Below are positions 20,440 to 31,425 of a stretch of DNA of 64,000 bases, piece after piece. Below the pieces are notes generated by a model. That model worked only from the letters and a program-made list of their open reading frames with translations, searched no databases and was not told the origin of the DNA. The translations under genes and the position numbers were made by a program. Every line of letters starts with the position of its first letter. Position 1 is the stretch's first letter. This DNA is from Chrysogorgia sp. JL179-B06 (lineage: Eukaryota; Cnidaria; Anthozoa; Scleralcyonacea; Chrysogorgiidae): assembly GCA_035772405.1 (NCBI GenBank), contig JAYKKM010000153.1, forward strand, positions 62,001-126,000, in the 5' to 3' direction.

Positions 20440-20965
20440 CGGAGAGTCGCCACACCAGCTCTTCGATAGCTATCTTGACTGATTCGATGTTTGGTTGGAG
20501 AGGGGTATGAATATCCAGATGAACGGTGTGTGGCGAATAGGTTCACGAAGGGGTTACCAATCAGATAGATTAGCGTTGAAATTGGAGTCTGGACTTAAGA
20601 AATTATTCACCCTCACGTGCGAATTATAGACTTGCCAGTGGATGGAGATCAGATGGATTTTACTTGTGTCAATCGAGTTCGGGATTGTACATAACTTCTC
20701 CCCACGTTGGGTCGACCCCACCGAATGCTAGCTTATCATCAGTGCCAGTCTTGTAGGCGATGTACGTGTCCCAGCCACCGTGGTAGCTTGGAGACACAGC
20801 AAGAACCCAAAGGTTCATCAATATGGTAGGCATCATTTAGAGCCGTTAGATAGTAAGCCGAAGACAGTCGACAAAGATAAACCCGTCGTAGACTCAGGGA
20901 ACACCAATGGTAAAGACCTGAAAAAGTCTGATAGCCACACAACAGAACTAGGCCTAACATTCGCC
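20440..20965 (-). pseudogene. Unknown coding unit, left (minus) degenerate copy
   Basis: On the minus strand the frame near 20790 reads GWDTYIAYKTGTDDKLAFGG, closely matching the plus-strand copy at 24243-24620 (WDKYIAYETGTDDKLSFGG). Further shared blocks are CACAAGTAAAATCCATCT and CATCCACTGGCAAGT. The left copy is broken by frameshifts. I do not recognise the protein. Together with 24030-24640 it forms a diverged inverted pair. Confidence 0.5.
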
Positions 20966-21095
20966 TTAACATCCATCGGAGGGTTCTTAGTCAGCAGATG
21001 TTTACTATAATAATATATAGATGAGCTTATTCTACGGGTATGAAGATAAGGATGACCCGATCACTAAAAAAGTGTTGAAAGACACATACCTTTCT

Positions 21096-21169
21096 ACAAT
21101 CCTGGACAAAATTGTTGGGCCACTTTGCCTATTTTCGCAAAGTGTCCCAAGCACTTTTGTCCAGGATTG
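21096..21169. mobile_element. Small hairpin with ACAATCCTGGACAAAA ends
   Basis: ACAATCCTGGACAAAA and its inverse CTTTTGTCCAGGATTGT bracket a second dyad (GGGCCACTTTGC / GCAAAGTGTCCC). A diverged copy, plus a shared flank CGTCATTTTCAGA, is at about 23970-24046 in opposite orientation, so the two may be the ends of one larger element later invaded by the LINE. Confidence 0.7.
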
Positions 21170-21234
21170 TCTGAAAATGACGAATTAAACAAAATCGAAG
21201 AAAAAAACAATTTGGGGGCGGCGATGCAGTTTTC

Positions 21235-21445
21235 CCTTTCGTAAACGGTCTTTGCCATCTCGAACGGTCTTTGCCATCCTAAACAATGACCCCAACCCCC
21301 CCTGAATCCTAACCCTCCGGAATTTTTCGCAACAATGCGACAGCTTTACACAGTTTTTCCGTATATATTAGTAAAAAATTCCGGGGGGTTAGGATTCAGG
21401 GGTATCGGGGTCATTGTTTAGGATGGCAAAGACCGTTTGAGATGG
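21235..21445. mobile_element. Hairpin MITE with AACGGTCTTTGCCATCCTAA ends
   Basis: AACGGTCTTTGCCATCCTAA, AATGACCCC and GAATCCTAACCC on the left are inverted on the right (GGGTTAGGATTC, GGGGTCATTG, TTAGGATGGCAAAGACCGTT). The first 18 bases are also duplicated just outside the left arm. No coding. Confidence 0.85.
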
Positions 21446-21659
21446 CAAATGCGGCGGCGATTCTGCGCAGTTTGCTCGAAAATGACATAAATACGCTCCC
21501 ACATGCATGAACAACAAATTGTTTGTGGGGTATAGAAGGTTTGGTGAATATGTAAATTAAATAGAGCTCTCGTGCGGGTGGGAACTCTGCAGAGACTCTG
21601 CTCCAGTGATCCCTTCTCCATTGAGGAGGTAAGGGGGAGCAGAGATGGGGGCTCTTTTA

Positions 21660-23930
21660 TTAAACTTTACTTTAATACTTTAATCGATTTTTCAATACAT
21701 TACATTCATAATATAATCTAATGTATTAGAAGTAGACCTAAAACAGAATGCAACATACAATCATGTAAACTTAAAAATATAAATACATTACAATGAATAA
21801 TTGACATTAAATTTCTTATAATAATATGAAAATAAATTTTTACGAAAAATAGATAAAGAACTAGACTCTCTGATATTCAGAGATAATTTATTCCATAAAT
21901 AACAAATACGAACAAAATAGGAATTTTTATAAGCCTCTGTCCTGCTAAAGGGAACATTGAGTGTAAGGTAATCAACGTTACGAAGAGGTTTGACACATGA
22001 GCGGAATGAGACATAATTTAAAATGTTTACAGAACACAAGTTCTTAAGACACTTAAAGAAAAAAAGTAAATCAGTTATTTCTCTACGATATTGTAACGGT
22101 AATAAATTCAGCTTATATAAGCGCTCATGTTCTGAAAAATCTTTACCAAGAATTAATCTAGTAGCTCTGCGCTGAATTTGTTCTAATTTAACAATATTTC
22201 TCTTAGTATATGTATATGGAGACCATACTACACTAGCATAATCCAAACGGGATCTAACCCAAGTTAAATAAAGCAATTTCTTAGTTTTGACGTCAGGTAT
22301 TTCTTTACATGTTCGATAAAGTAAATTGAGCATCTTTTGAGCTTTAGAAGTTATGTGGTCTACATGACTATTCCAATTTAGGTTGTGAGTATAATTAAAA
22401 CACCAAGATCTTTCTCTACATCTACACGCTCCAACTTAGTTTCTCCAAGAAAATAATCCCTATCAAATACAGATTTAATACGAGCAACCCTCAAGACCTT
22501 ACACTTCGAGACATTGAACTCCATTCCCCATGTACAAGACCACTTTAATAACTCGTTCAAATCGTTCTGTAGCTCGTCCCCATCCTCCTGACCAAGGACT
22601 AATCGAAAACACTTAGAGTCATCAGCGAATAGGGGTAACGATGTTTCTTTAGAAATTACGTTAGGCATGTCATTGATGAAAATTAAAAAAAGAATCGGCC
22701 CCAAGATTGACCCCTGAGGCACCCCAGATGTTACTGGGAGAAAGTCAGACTCTACGTTGTTTATCACAACCCTGTGTCTTCTGCCAGTTAGGTAAGATCT
22801 AAACCAAGACAACAATGAACCTCTAATACCAAAACATTCAAGCTTATACAACAACTTTTCGTGTGAAACCCGATCAAAGGCCTTGGAAAAATCAAGATAA
22901 ATAATATCAACCTGTTGTCTCATCTCAAGAGCCTTAGCAAACTGGTGAACTACTTGAGATAATTGAGACACAGTTGATTTACCTGGCAGAAAACCGTGTT
23001 GCCATTGCGTAAGATAAGGAAATATAAAATTAAAAAACTCATTATAAACTAATCTCTCTATAGTATTTTAGATAATACATCTAAGAGCGATATGCCTCTA
23101 TAGTTAGGAACTTCTGTCTTAGAATCACTCTTATGAATGGGAACTAGGTTTACATCTTTCCATTTTTCAGGAAAAATCCTGAGCTCCAAAGACATGTTAA
23201 ATAACCGAGTCAAAGATGGTGCAATTTCCTCCGCACATGCTTGTAGAAGCTTGGCAGAGAAACCCAGTGATGCCTTATTAACATCAAGCGATTTAAGTTG
23301 TTTAGACACTTTATCAACACTTAAATGAAACACGCTTGTTTCACTAACAATGTTGTAGTCAAGCATAGGTAAGCAATCAGCTGCACTACCTTGATCAGGC
23401 GGACCAAAAACTGAATGAAAGAATGCGTTAAATACATTTGCCTGATCAATAGGTTTACAAGCTTGTACTGACCCATACTTAACTATTCCCGGGATCCTAC
23501 TAGTTTTAGTAATTGCTTTGTAATAAGTCCAAAATTTACGTGGATTATCCTTAAGAGAATCACTAAGGTCAGATAAATGAATACGTTTTTTGAACTTAAC
23601 CATTCTTTTGACTTGCTGTCTTAGCTTACGAAATCTTTCCCACTGGTGTGCTGAGTCATTTAACTTGGCACGGCGTCTGACTCTATTTTTCTTTCTGATC
23701 AGCTGCAGAACATCTTTGTCAATCCATGGGGGTCTATTTGCATCTTTAATCACAATCTTTAGGACAAACTCATCGATGCATGCAGAAAACAAATCATACC
23801 AGCAAACAATGCTGGAATCAATGTCATTGTCCACAGATGCTATATCCCAAGAGAGATGACTCAATGCAAATTTCAAGCCAACTAGATCAGCCTTTTTTAG
23901 ATTGTAAACTGTATATATTTTGCAATGTTA
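21660..23930 (-). mobile_element. LINE (Jockey/CR1-like), nearly complete ORF2 C-terminal two thirds
   Basis: Three minus-strand segments joined by frame changes: 23876-23058 (linker and RT start, with PPWID, NPRKFW, FPEKWKDVNLVPIHK and NYRGISLLDVLSK), 22971-22378 (DIIYLDFSKAFDRVSH, GVPQGSILGPILF, LPLFADDSKCF, GMEFNVSKCKVL) and 22333-21788 (RSRLDYASVVWSP, LEQIQRRATRLI, YLWNKLS). All three catalytic Asp of the RT are present. The apurinic endonuclease domain is absent, so the copy is 5'-truncated near 23900. A 3' UTR runs to about 21660. It is an inactive retrotransposon by at least two frame breaks; the family is common in anthozoans. Confidence 0.9.
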
Positions 23931-23934
23931 CAAA

Positions 23935-24060
23935 GTTAAAAAGCTGTGTTTTATTGAAAAATCATAAACTCGTCATTTTCAGAAAATTGTTGGGCGATTT
24001 TTCCGATTTTCGCAGTGTCCCAAGCACTTTTGTCCAGGATTGTAGGTACCACAAGATGGG
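23935..24060. mobile_element. Diverged copy of the TTTTGTCCAGGATTGT element end
   Basis: CGTCATTTTCAGA, TTGTTGGGCGA, CGCAGTGTCCCAAGCACTTT and TGTCCAGGATTGTAGG match, in inverse, the element at 21096-21190. It lies just upstream of the LINE 5' break. Confidence 0.65.
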
Positions 24061-24242
24061 CATAACATAATATTCAGTATGAACGTGACGAGGGCTAGAA
24101 TACCTCAACGGGACCCCACCAAAAGCCTGTCTCTAGGCCTGAACGCTGGTAAGAACTATCTTTACCCACTTACCGAATCCTCCATGCACTTTATCCTTCC
24201 CCGTATGCAATACTCTAATGTGTCTGCGTTCATTGTATGTAG

Positions 24243-24620
24243 GAGGACATCCAAACAGACATCCGGGAGACCATCCTATCCAATGACGATGGTAGTTGGG
24301 ATAAATATATTGCGTATGAGACTGGCACTGACGACAAACTGTCATTTGGTGGCGCTAGCACATCAGGGGAGAAGATTTGCACAACCCCGAACTCGATCGA
24401 CACAAGTAAAATCCATCTAATCTCCATCCACTGGCAAGTTTATGATTTACATGTGAGGGTCAACAATTTCAGGAGCCCGGACAGCGACTTCAACGCTGAT
24501 CTGACCGAGATTGATTCCCCCTTTGTTACTCTTCTCGCAATACTCCATCCATCTGCATATACATACCCCTCTCACGACCAGAAGATTTTGACGGATATTG
24601 ACGGATATTGACAGATACAT
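24243..24620 (+). CDS. Unknown protein, better-preserved right copy
   Basis: After AG at 24242 the frame reads EDIQTDIRETILSNDDG, then WDKYIAYETGTDDKLSFGG, IHLISIHWQVYD, VNNFRSPDSDFNADL and SAYTYPSHDQKIL, with a stop near 24614. The composition is strongly protein-like and it is shared with the degenerate copy at 20440-20965. A preceding ATG frame at 24079 ends in a GTAAGA donor at 24149, but the splice phase to 24243 does not fit, so the 5' exon is unresolved. I do not recognise the family. A TE origin is likely because it occurs as an inverted pair. Confidence 0.4.
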
Positions 24621-24816
24621 CGACGATATTACCATTTATAAAATAAGGTGTCCTCTACGCACGCTGGGCTCCGTGCATTTATAAGAGAACAGAGATCATG
24701 AATGACGTAAATGGCGTCAGCTGGCCGGAAAAGCCCGCCAAATTCCTAAACTACCTCACTTTTAGTTTGAATTTTCCTCTTCTTATTTGATAAAACAAAT
24801 AAAACATACCGCACCT

Positions 24817-24932
24817 GTGCATATGTACTCTTATAAAGGTACGTTTGACGTCATTTGAACACGAAATAAGTGTAAAGGCACTTTTCGTGTTCAAATGACG
24901 TCAAACGTGCCTTTATAAGAGTACATATGCAC
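24817..24932. mobile_element. Near-perfect 116-bp palindrome with two TGACGTCA sites
   Basis: GTGCATATGTACTCTTATAA at 24817 is inverted at 24913-24932. The arms contain TTTGACGTCATTTGAACACG and meet at a 6-bp centre near 24874. It is probably the fused ends of a MITE. Confidence 0.9.
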
Positions 24933-25480
24933 GGAGCTTATGTTGTTTGAGCATGTGCTGTGAGGAATGCTGCCAGATTTTGGCAGCTTACATTTGGAGT
25001 TTCCCAGAGTCTTTCGTTTTCGTTTAGCATGTGCAGTAAGAATTCGTCCGCTAGTTGAAGCATTAACTCACAGTCCCACATGCTTTCATGTCATCGGTAA
25101 ATCGCAAAATTCATTTATATTATTGGTCAATGTATTAACATTAACATAATGCACAAAATAATAATATAATGCATTAGCATTATACACATAATGCATTAGC
25201 ATTATACACACATATATAAAACGAGAAAACATGGAACATAAGACTTCGTCCACAATCAGATTGCAATCTGTGGCAACATTTTTTTACCTTGTTGTCTTTA
25301 TAGAAGTTAGAAATTTCCTAAAATCAAGTTCGAACAAAGTATTATTAATGTATACAGTAGGAGCAGCAGGATTAGTAGCATACTTTCAGAATGCCATTTC
25401 CTTCATTTTCAGGAGCAACTTAGCAAGACCTATTTTACCGAAGTTTCGGAGAACATTTTGCCAGCATTAATGATGGTAGT
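24933..25480. other. Intron/spacer, no gene recognised
   Basis: Short repeats of ATAATGCATTAGCATTATACAC occur near 25165-25205. Open frames lack domain support. Confidence 0.4.
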
Positions 25481-25900
25481 AGTAGTAGTTTATTAACACA
25501 TCCCAAAAGGGCTTTTCAGTTATAATTTACAAGTGTGGTTAAATAAGCGAGTGATAACAAATAATTACAATAAAATCAGAAGAAATAACATGTAAAAATC
25601 TCTGATAAGCACGCGCCACTCCGCATCAGAAGAATACGTGCCAACTCGCTTCCATTACGCCCCAAATACGATCATTGATTGTCGACAGAAATTTTCATCA
25701 CAAAAAAGCTTTAAAGTCAGGGTCTATTTATGATTGGTCTTGCTATCGAACTCTTAGAAACAGAGTAACATCGTCTATCAGAGGCCAGGAAACTTTACTA
25801 TTCCAACTTGATCGAAGAAAACAAGTCTGCATGACTCTTCTAAGACAGCTTTAAAATCGGGCATTTCTGCCGATGTTCATGCCACACACATCCAATGGGT
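25481..25900 (-). mobile_element. Probable LINE 3' UTR in antisense
   Basis: GTAGTAGTAGTTTATTAACACATCCCAAAAGGGCTTTTC begins an AT-rich stretch like the 3' ends of the antisense LINE relics elsewhere in the window. No coding frame could be followed. Confidence 0.35.
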
Positions 25901-25937
25901 GATGGAAGGTAGCAGCAGTAGCAAGAGTAGCATATTT

Positions 25938-26005
25938 TTAGACCAAGTGTACAGGCGAAGATGTCACAAAATAAATAGAGGTGTTTGGCAGTAGCAGTGG
26001 ATCAT

Positions 26006-26039
<34 letters not shown>

Positions 26040-26206
26040 CGCGGCGGGACAAATTTGAATTATTTTGAAAGGAAACCCTTGACCCATGAATGCACGGGTC
26101 AAGTATTTATTTTCAAAATACTTCAAATTTGTCCTGATTGGTCTATTGACCAAGTGTACAGGCGAAGATGTCACAAAATAAATAGAGGTGTTTGGCAGTA
26201 GCAGTA
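25938..26206. repeat. Direct duplication flanking a 34-G homopolymer
   Basis: GACCAAGTGTACAGGCGAAGATG...GGTGTTTGGCAGTAGCAGT (about 58 bp) occurs at 25940-25997 and again at 26149-26206. Between them lie an uninterrupted run of 34 G (26006-26039) and a short inverted pair (GGACAAATTTGAATTATTTT / AAAATACTTCAAATTTGTCC). The long Gly frame and the long Pro frame are artefacts of the G-run. Confidence 0.9.
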
Positions 26207-26299
26207 GACCGAACTCGTCTATTATATACCGATAGGTCAATGTGTTTATGAGATTTTATGTGACACAATAAATTAATAGCAGATGTATCCACAACCTAC

Positions 26300-26452
26300 C
26301 TTTGATATCATTGCGTTTGCAATTTTAGGGTCTGGACTTATCACAAGCGCGAAAACATCACCAGGGTTTAAGTGGAACTTAGGATGTAAATGCAATTTCC
26401 GCAATCCATCTCTTGAAGACGCAGCGACTATACGCACCCGTGGATAATGTTC
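26300..26452 (-). CDS. CR/RHS-like gene, exon 5: sensor-type strand region of NTPase
   Basis: The exon starts at 26452 after a TTTAAATAG acceptor and ends at 26300 with donor GTAGGTTG. It is 51 codons, phase 0 on both sides, fitting exons 4 and 6. It reads EHYPRVRIVAASSRDGLRK at the start and DVFALVISPDPKIANAM near the end. A hydrophobic strand ending in small/polar residues (IVAASS) shortly after Walker B is where sensor 1 sits in AAA/STAND-like NTPases. There are no stops or frameshifts. Confidence 0.75.
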
Positions 26453-26527
26453 CTATTTAAATAAAAGTATTAAAATAGGCGATAAAAGTTACCAATCGGA
26501 TGCTATAAAAGGTTTACTGCCGAAATA

Positions 26528-26576
26528 GTACGAGGTCTAACGTTTCGAGCAAAGGCCCTTCGTCAGAGACACGTAC
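26528..26576 (-). ncRNA. Hammerhead-ribozyme-like motif, PLE type
   Basis: On the minus strand: GTACG, GTCT, core CTGACGA (26566-26560), stem-loop II GGGC-CTTT-GCTC with one extra A before it, GAAAC (26546-26542), then GTT, AGAC and CGTAC. Stem I pairs GTCT with AGAC and GTACG with CGTAC around an internal mismatch. Stem III is only ACGT, the very short form reported for hammerheads in Penelope-like elements. No PLE coding is adjacent, so this is a solo relic in an intron. Confidence 0.5.
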
Positions 26577-26599
26577 AGTGAAATAAAACCACGTGTCGA

Positions 26600-26810
26600 A
26601 CTTTTATATGCACAATAATCATGTGACAAAACTAAGCCAATTAAACAAATAATTAATGAGATGTGACAAAACATCTTGAGGTGTAAGCCACGGTCGCAGC
26701 GATGAAAGATCTAAATGATGCAAAATAATCATGTGACAAAAAAGTATACAAAACAATCATGTGACAAAAAAGTATGCAAAATAATCATGTGACAAATTGA
26801 ACAGACCAAT
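26600..26810. repeat. Short dispersed and tandem AATCATGTGACAAAA repeats
   Basis: AATCATGTGACAAAA occurs at about 26617, 26728, 26755 and 26782; the last three are in a roughly 27-bp tandem with AAGTAT(A/G)C. They lie downstream of the hammerhead-like motif. Confidence 0.75.
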
Positions 26811-27108
26811 CACTCACCAATGCCACCATTACATCTTCTGTAATACAATTAACAATTAGACAACAAGTCCGAGTTGACTATTGTTTTAGTTTAAACCAAC
26901 TAGTCAGACATAATAGTATTTTGAAGAAACGAACTGAAACCTCTACAAAACTCGAGTTTTCTGCCATTGTTTTGCATTTGAACATGGACTCATTTCGCAA
27001 CAAGTGGTCTATCACCAATGTAGACAATGAGTACAGCCAATTAGAATCCACCAGTTGGTTTTTAGTAATCAGTTACCACGCAAGAAGGAAGATAAACTAT
27101 CAAATTAC

Positions 27109-27197
27109 CTTTTGCTTCACATATATTTTTAGTCCCGCATACGAAGGATCCACTGCTTCCTGAATGTTATCAATAAAGAACCATGTAAAAGATGAAC
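27109..27197 (-). CDS. CR/RHS-like gene, exon 4: Walker B region
   Basis: Acceptor ATTCTCCAG before 27197 and donor GTAATTTG after 27109. The 89-nt exon enters in phase 1 and leaves in phase 0, matching its neighbours. It reads SSFTWFFIDNIQEAVDPSY. FFIDN is a hydrophobic strand ending in Asp as in Walker B. It lies about 45 residues after the Walker A loop encoded by exon 2, a short but acceptable distance for this fold. Confidence 0.75.
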
Positions 27198-27310
27198 CTG
27201 GAGAATAAATTTTTTTGCAAAATAAGACTTTAGTTACAAACTTCTTCACTTGAGTAACTGAACATTCAGATTTCATGTTTTAAACGAAACAGGTAATTAA
27301 AATTAGTTAC

Positions 27311-27365
27311 GTTTTTTAGCTTTTTCAACCTCGTCCTTGAACTTCCCGTCAAACCGCGCAAGGTC
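27311..27365 (-). CDS. CR/RHS-like gene, exon 3: short helical exon
   Basis: A 55-nt exon between the acceptor GCTTTTTTAG-like tract at 27366-27375 and donor GTAACT at 27310. It reads DLARFDGKFKDEVEKAKK with one base left over, which pairs with the two leading bases of exon 4. It enters in phase 0, as exon 2 ends. It is short, but frame fit on both sides supports it. Confidence 0.65.
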
Positions 27366-27506
27366 CTAAAAAGCCATTGCAGCAACTTTGGTAATGTGTA
27401 ACTCTAGAAAAGCTTTGCTATTCCCATATTCAACACCTTGTCCCTTGTGATACAACAAGGAAGTGCATGTACTACTCACATGTACCTATACTTTGAGTCT
27501 AGTGAA

Positions 27507-27640
27507 ATATTAATTCATGCTTTCATAACCACTAAACTGGATTGCTGCAACTCTCTTCTGTATGGTTTACCTGATTACTTGATCCAAAAACTTCAACATG
27601 TACAGAATTCGGCGGCAAGGCTACTTACAGTAGTGTGGTC
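27507..27640 (+). mobile_element. LINE ORF2 fragment (CR1-like)
   Basis: The frame reads IHAFITTKLDCCNSLLYGLP then LQHVQNSAARLL, the post-RT thumb/linker block of CR1/RTE-like LINEs. Neither end is recognisable. Confidence 0.8.
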
Positions 27641-28125
27641 CTTAAATGACCTTAAAACATTTTTTTGATATATTTTGGGGGGCTACCCCAGAAAGTTGTT
27701 CCTTTTCATGAGAAAACATTTACATCAAAATTTCAGACAGTTAGGGCAACATTTAGAGGTTGCCCAGCTCCCCTCAATAATTGGAAAATTACTACACTTA
27801 ATAGGTAACATTATTTTTTTCAAATGTCCATACAACTGGGGTTTTCTTGAAAATGGACCATACTAACATCATCTTAGCTCTACAATACTCCTTGTCTAAT
27901 AGCCCTCCATAAAATGTATTGTTTACTTTTGTGATGCACAAATGAGATATTCATTTTTAACTAGTGTTGACAATGACAGAGATATATTTCATAACAGAAC
28001 CAGGTGTATGTTATATTTAAGATGTGGATAGTGTAGTTTTTTGCAATTGGGTAAGGTTTGGCGATACTGGAAAACTACGTAATTGGAGGAAAAACTGTTT
28101 CTGTTCTTCAATACGGTTATAATGG
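27641..28125. other. Intron sequence, no feature recognised
   Basis: AT-rich with short open frames only. Confidence 0.4.
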
Positions 28126-28132
28126 TGGTGTA

Positions 28133-29600
28133 CTAAGTGACGAGAGCAACACCCCTTTCAGCATTGTCATTGACAACTCTCAGCTTTGTAGCAATCGATA
28201 ATGATCTCACGTACGTATCATCGGTAGACCAATCAGCAGACACACTGTTCTGGGTTTGGATTTGGGACAGGGTGGCTCTCTTTTTTAGATAGTCGTACAA
28301 TTCCGTTTCATCATCATGCATTACAATTACGATATTCCGCTTTGTGTCACAACTAACACTTTTATCAAGTAGAGCCAGAGTTACTAATTCCTCACCAATG
28401 TACTAGCTACTTTTGAAATGTCAGGATGGACATTTTAATTTGTACAAGTTCAAATCTTGAAAAGGTGCTCTGATGGGTGAGAGAAACCAGGCTTTCATAT
28501 GCGACAAACTGGGGTATATCAAATAATGCATTCTGTTCTCTTTTCGTTAGCTTGAACTGCGTCCTAAACAAATATATATATATATTGAATACATTGCCTT
28601 GGCCATTCATCTTGCACAGTGAAGTCCTGCTGGCTCTTTGAAATGGACACCTTGGACAGGCTTGCCACCGACAAATAGGATGCAAAGTTCCAATAGTTCT
28701 TTCTCATCCTCCCATGGGTAAAATATAGTTGTAGCTGCTTTTTGGAAAAAGTTACCACTTCCTGCTTACTGAAGAAGTGCCAATAAGCCTGGAAACGTTT
28801 AAAAATGTTTATCTCTGGACCAGTTCATGGATTGTAGTGACAGCTAGCTTCCAAACCAATTTCATGAATGTGGTGCCTACAAGCTAGTTGTAAGAGGTGT
28901 CGATCCTGCTTCTATTCAAGAACAACACATGACCTACTCTAATTTCCATGGTTGTATCGAAACACTCACATTTTATGAGTTCGTCAATGCGGCCATGTGC
29001 TTGCCAGAGCCTACAGGTAGCTTAGTTATACCAATAAGTTGTTCAACATCTGCTCCAGAAACCAGTATACTGGCAATCTGTCTACAACCTTACCAACAAT
29101 ATCTGGTAACAGTTTACCATCCAATGCACGGTCAAAGGAACATTCGGATTAAAATCCCATTTGACTTGGTATGTGTCCAATACGACTGGAAGCTCGGTAT
29201 CGCTAATTTTATATCCAAGAGATTGTGTAGTGCCAGTAACAATGAAGGCACCCCCAGTCACTCATGTTTGCTCTGTCAAGAGCCGAGGCAAGAATTGGGC
29301 TCATTAGCGACTTTCGAGCTCTCTTGGCCTTAGGGGTTGTTTTGTTATTTGGCTTTTCTACAACTGATTCAGGCTTCGATTCTTCACTTGATGATACCAG
29401 CGTGACCTGCTGTTGATCAATGCCTATACACTTCTCTGAATTGATTTGTCTTAATCTCATCACTTGATCCCGTTCAGCAGTCAATGTCTCTTTTTTTGCT
29501 TCGAATCACTTTACCCATCGACCCAAGGCATTAGGATGGGCTATATCAAACAGATCATCCAAATCTTTACTATTTTACTTCATGTAAACCTCATCATCTG
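28133..29600 (-). pseudogene. Decayed copy of a multicopy invertebrate protein of unknown function
   Basis: Reading on the minus strand in order: AERDQVMRLRQINS, KRARKSLMSPILASALDRAN, then AFIVTGTTQSLGYKI, PLTVHW, a segment with LFLNRSRIDTS, KAMYSIYIYLFRTQFKLT, and finally KLRVVNDNAERGVALVT near 28140. From memory, the blocks SPxLAxALDRxxxSD, LTVHWDGKLLP, FRxQFKLT and VVNDxAERGV occur in this order in a family repeated many times in cnidarian and arthropod genomes and usually annotated as uncharacterised. Frameshifts and stops separate the blocks here, so the copy is dead. A transposon origin is likely. It sits in an intron of the CR-like gene. Confidence 0.6.
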
Positions 29601-31000
29601 ATGATCATCTGCAGGCATTCGAGATTTTTCTAATATCCCCGGCTTCACGAGTTCGTGCAAGCACATTTGCTGGCAAATACTAAATATGCGATTTTACCCA
29701 ATATAGATGATTTAAATATAAAACCAATATAAAAAAATTTTACCCAATATAAAAACAACCTTCACCACTTCACTTCACTTCAGAAATAAAATTACAAATT
29801 TGATCCAAAACCGGTTTATGGCAAGTTTCAATCTTGAAACAAAAATTCATGAAAATGGGTCATAGGGTGAAATTTTGGGGGTCATGGGCGACCCCTAGAT
29901 ATAGTCCGATTTTGCTGAAACTTTTTTGTGATTTTTTTTCTCACCAATTGGAACAACTTTATGGGGTAGCTCCAAAAGAAATCGAAAAAAAGTTTTTATG
30001 GACCACCCTAACTTACAGGTTCCTGTAAACTTGAGCACATCACTCCTATTCTTAAAGTGCCCCTAACCCCAAATATTTTTTAAAAAAATATCAAATTACT
30101 GTGGTTTGTTGAGTAACTCAGTCCAAAAATTTCTTGATTTGGATGAATTCTCGATTTTCTATGCCCTGTTGAAATGTCGAAAATCGCCGAGTTGCAAGCA
30201 AAGTTTCAAAAGGCATGGAACTAGCACATTTATGACGTAGATTCCGGAACGCCTAGATTGCTCGTTCACTTTACTGACTAGTATTTTGTTGGGATGTCTA
30301 CTTTTCTCTATCATGAGAACAGGTACGTGCGTTTGATTTTTCTGATCATATAAACTAAACTAGAAATACATAAATGCAATAACCCCTCGCCCGCTTTTAC
30401 AGCAACCCCCCTTGCGCTTTTTTGAAGAAAAATAACAAAGAACAAAGAAAAATTTAAGGATGATATTTCGTAAAATATATTGAGATGAAGAAAATTGAAC
30501 GTCGCATCTCGTTTGAACTCGATCTCGTTTGCGTGCTACCACACATGCTTATGAGCTGGGAGACGCGGGTTCAAATCATGCGTCGGACCACTAACTCAGA
30601 GTCTTAAAATAATTGAGAAAGTGCTGCCTTTGCAATAATACCAGCAAATGGTAGGACTTTTCACCAAACTAAACTAAACTAAACTAAACTACACTAAATG
30701 TAACAATTTTATTACATAAAATGTATAGTTTCAACAAACATGATAAGTGAATAAAAAATGTTGTTGGCAAAAATGCGTCGATTACTAAAACGCGATTTCT
30801 TAACGCGATTTGTTTTGTTTATTTATTTATTTATTTATGGTATTTTTAGCTTGTCGAATGCTAAGCCGACTAAATTTTTACTGCCAAAAACGTACTATAT
30901 AAAAACAGGCTAATTACAATATATAAAAACAAGCCGAGTACATATCTATTTTGCAGGAGAAAGCTAAATACTCAAGTTAAATAATATTTTCTGGGTATTA
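29601..31000. other. Intron with minor repeats
   Basis: CTAGAAATACAT with AATAACCCCTCGCC at 30359-30394 is a copy of the outer end of the giant palindrome (979-1013). (AAACT)n lies near 30670-30695. The remainder shows nothing recognisable. Confidence 0.5.
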
Positions 31001-31150
31001 CCCTTGTAATAATATACATGAAAAAATTTCTCAATTCTGATTGGCTGAGAGCAGTGCAGTTTTGAGGAAATACAGTGCAGAAAAAAGGAAATACAGTGCA
31101 AATTTTTAAATTTTTAAAATTTGCACAAAAATCATTTTTTACTAGAAAAA
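31001..31150 (+). repeat. Dispersed repeat starting AATATACATGAAAA
   Basis: AATATACATGAAAA, TTTCTC, TGATTGGCTGA and GTGCA blocks are shared with 50873-50975 in the same order. Inside, GGAAATACAGTGCA is duplicated. A TE fragment, family unknown. Confidence 0.6.
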
Positions 31151-31425
31151 AAGCTCTTCCTGTTCATTTCTTTTTCATGTATGTTATTTAAACAAAGCAT
31201 TCTGATTAGAAAGATTCTCTTTTCGTTAAATTTTTTCATGTATATTATTAATAAGTAATAGCATGATTTATCAAAATGTTTAGAAAGTCATGGGGAAATG
31301 GTATTTTTGGTTTTTCGAATGATAAGCAAAAATATGCGCTTCGTCTGTAAATGCAAATGAAATAATTTCAATACACAAGCAGTCAATTGACAATGCCATA
31401 GCAGATCTACAGCATATCTACTTAC

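Noticed and set aside
24149..24242. A 94-bp intron joining the ATG frame at 24079 to the exon at 24243
   Set aside because: Borders look like GTAAGA...TAG, but the phases do not join the two protein-like frames.
25938..26240. Poly-Gly and poly-Pro open frames
   Set aside because: Artefacts of the 34-G run.
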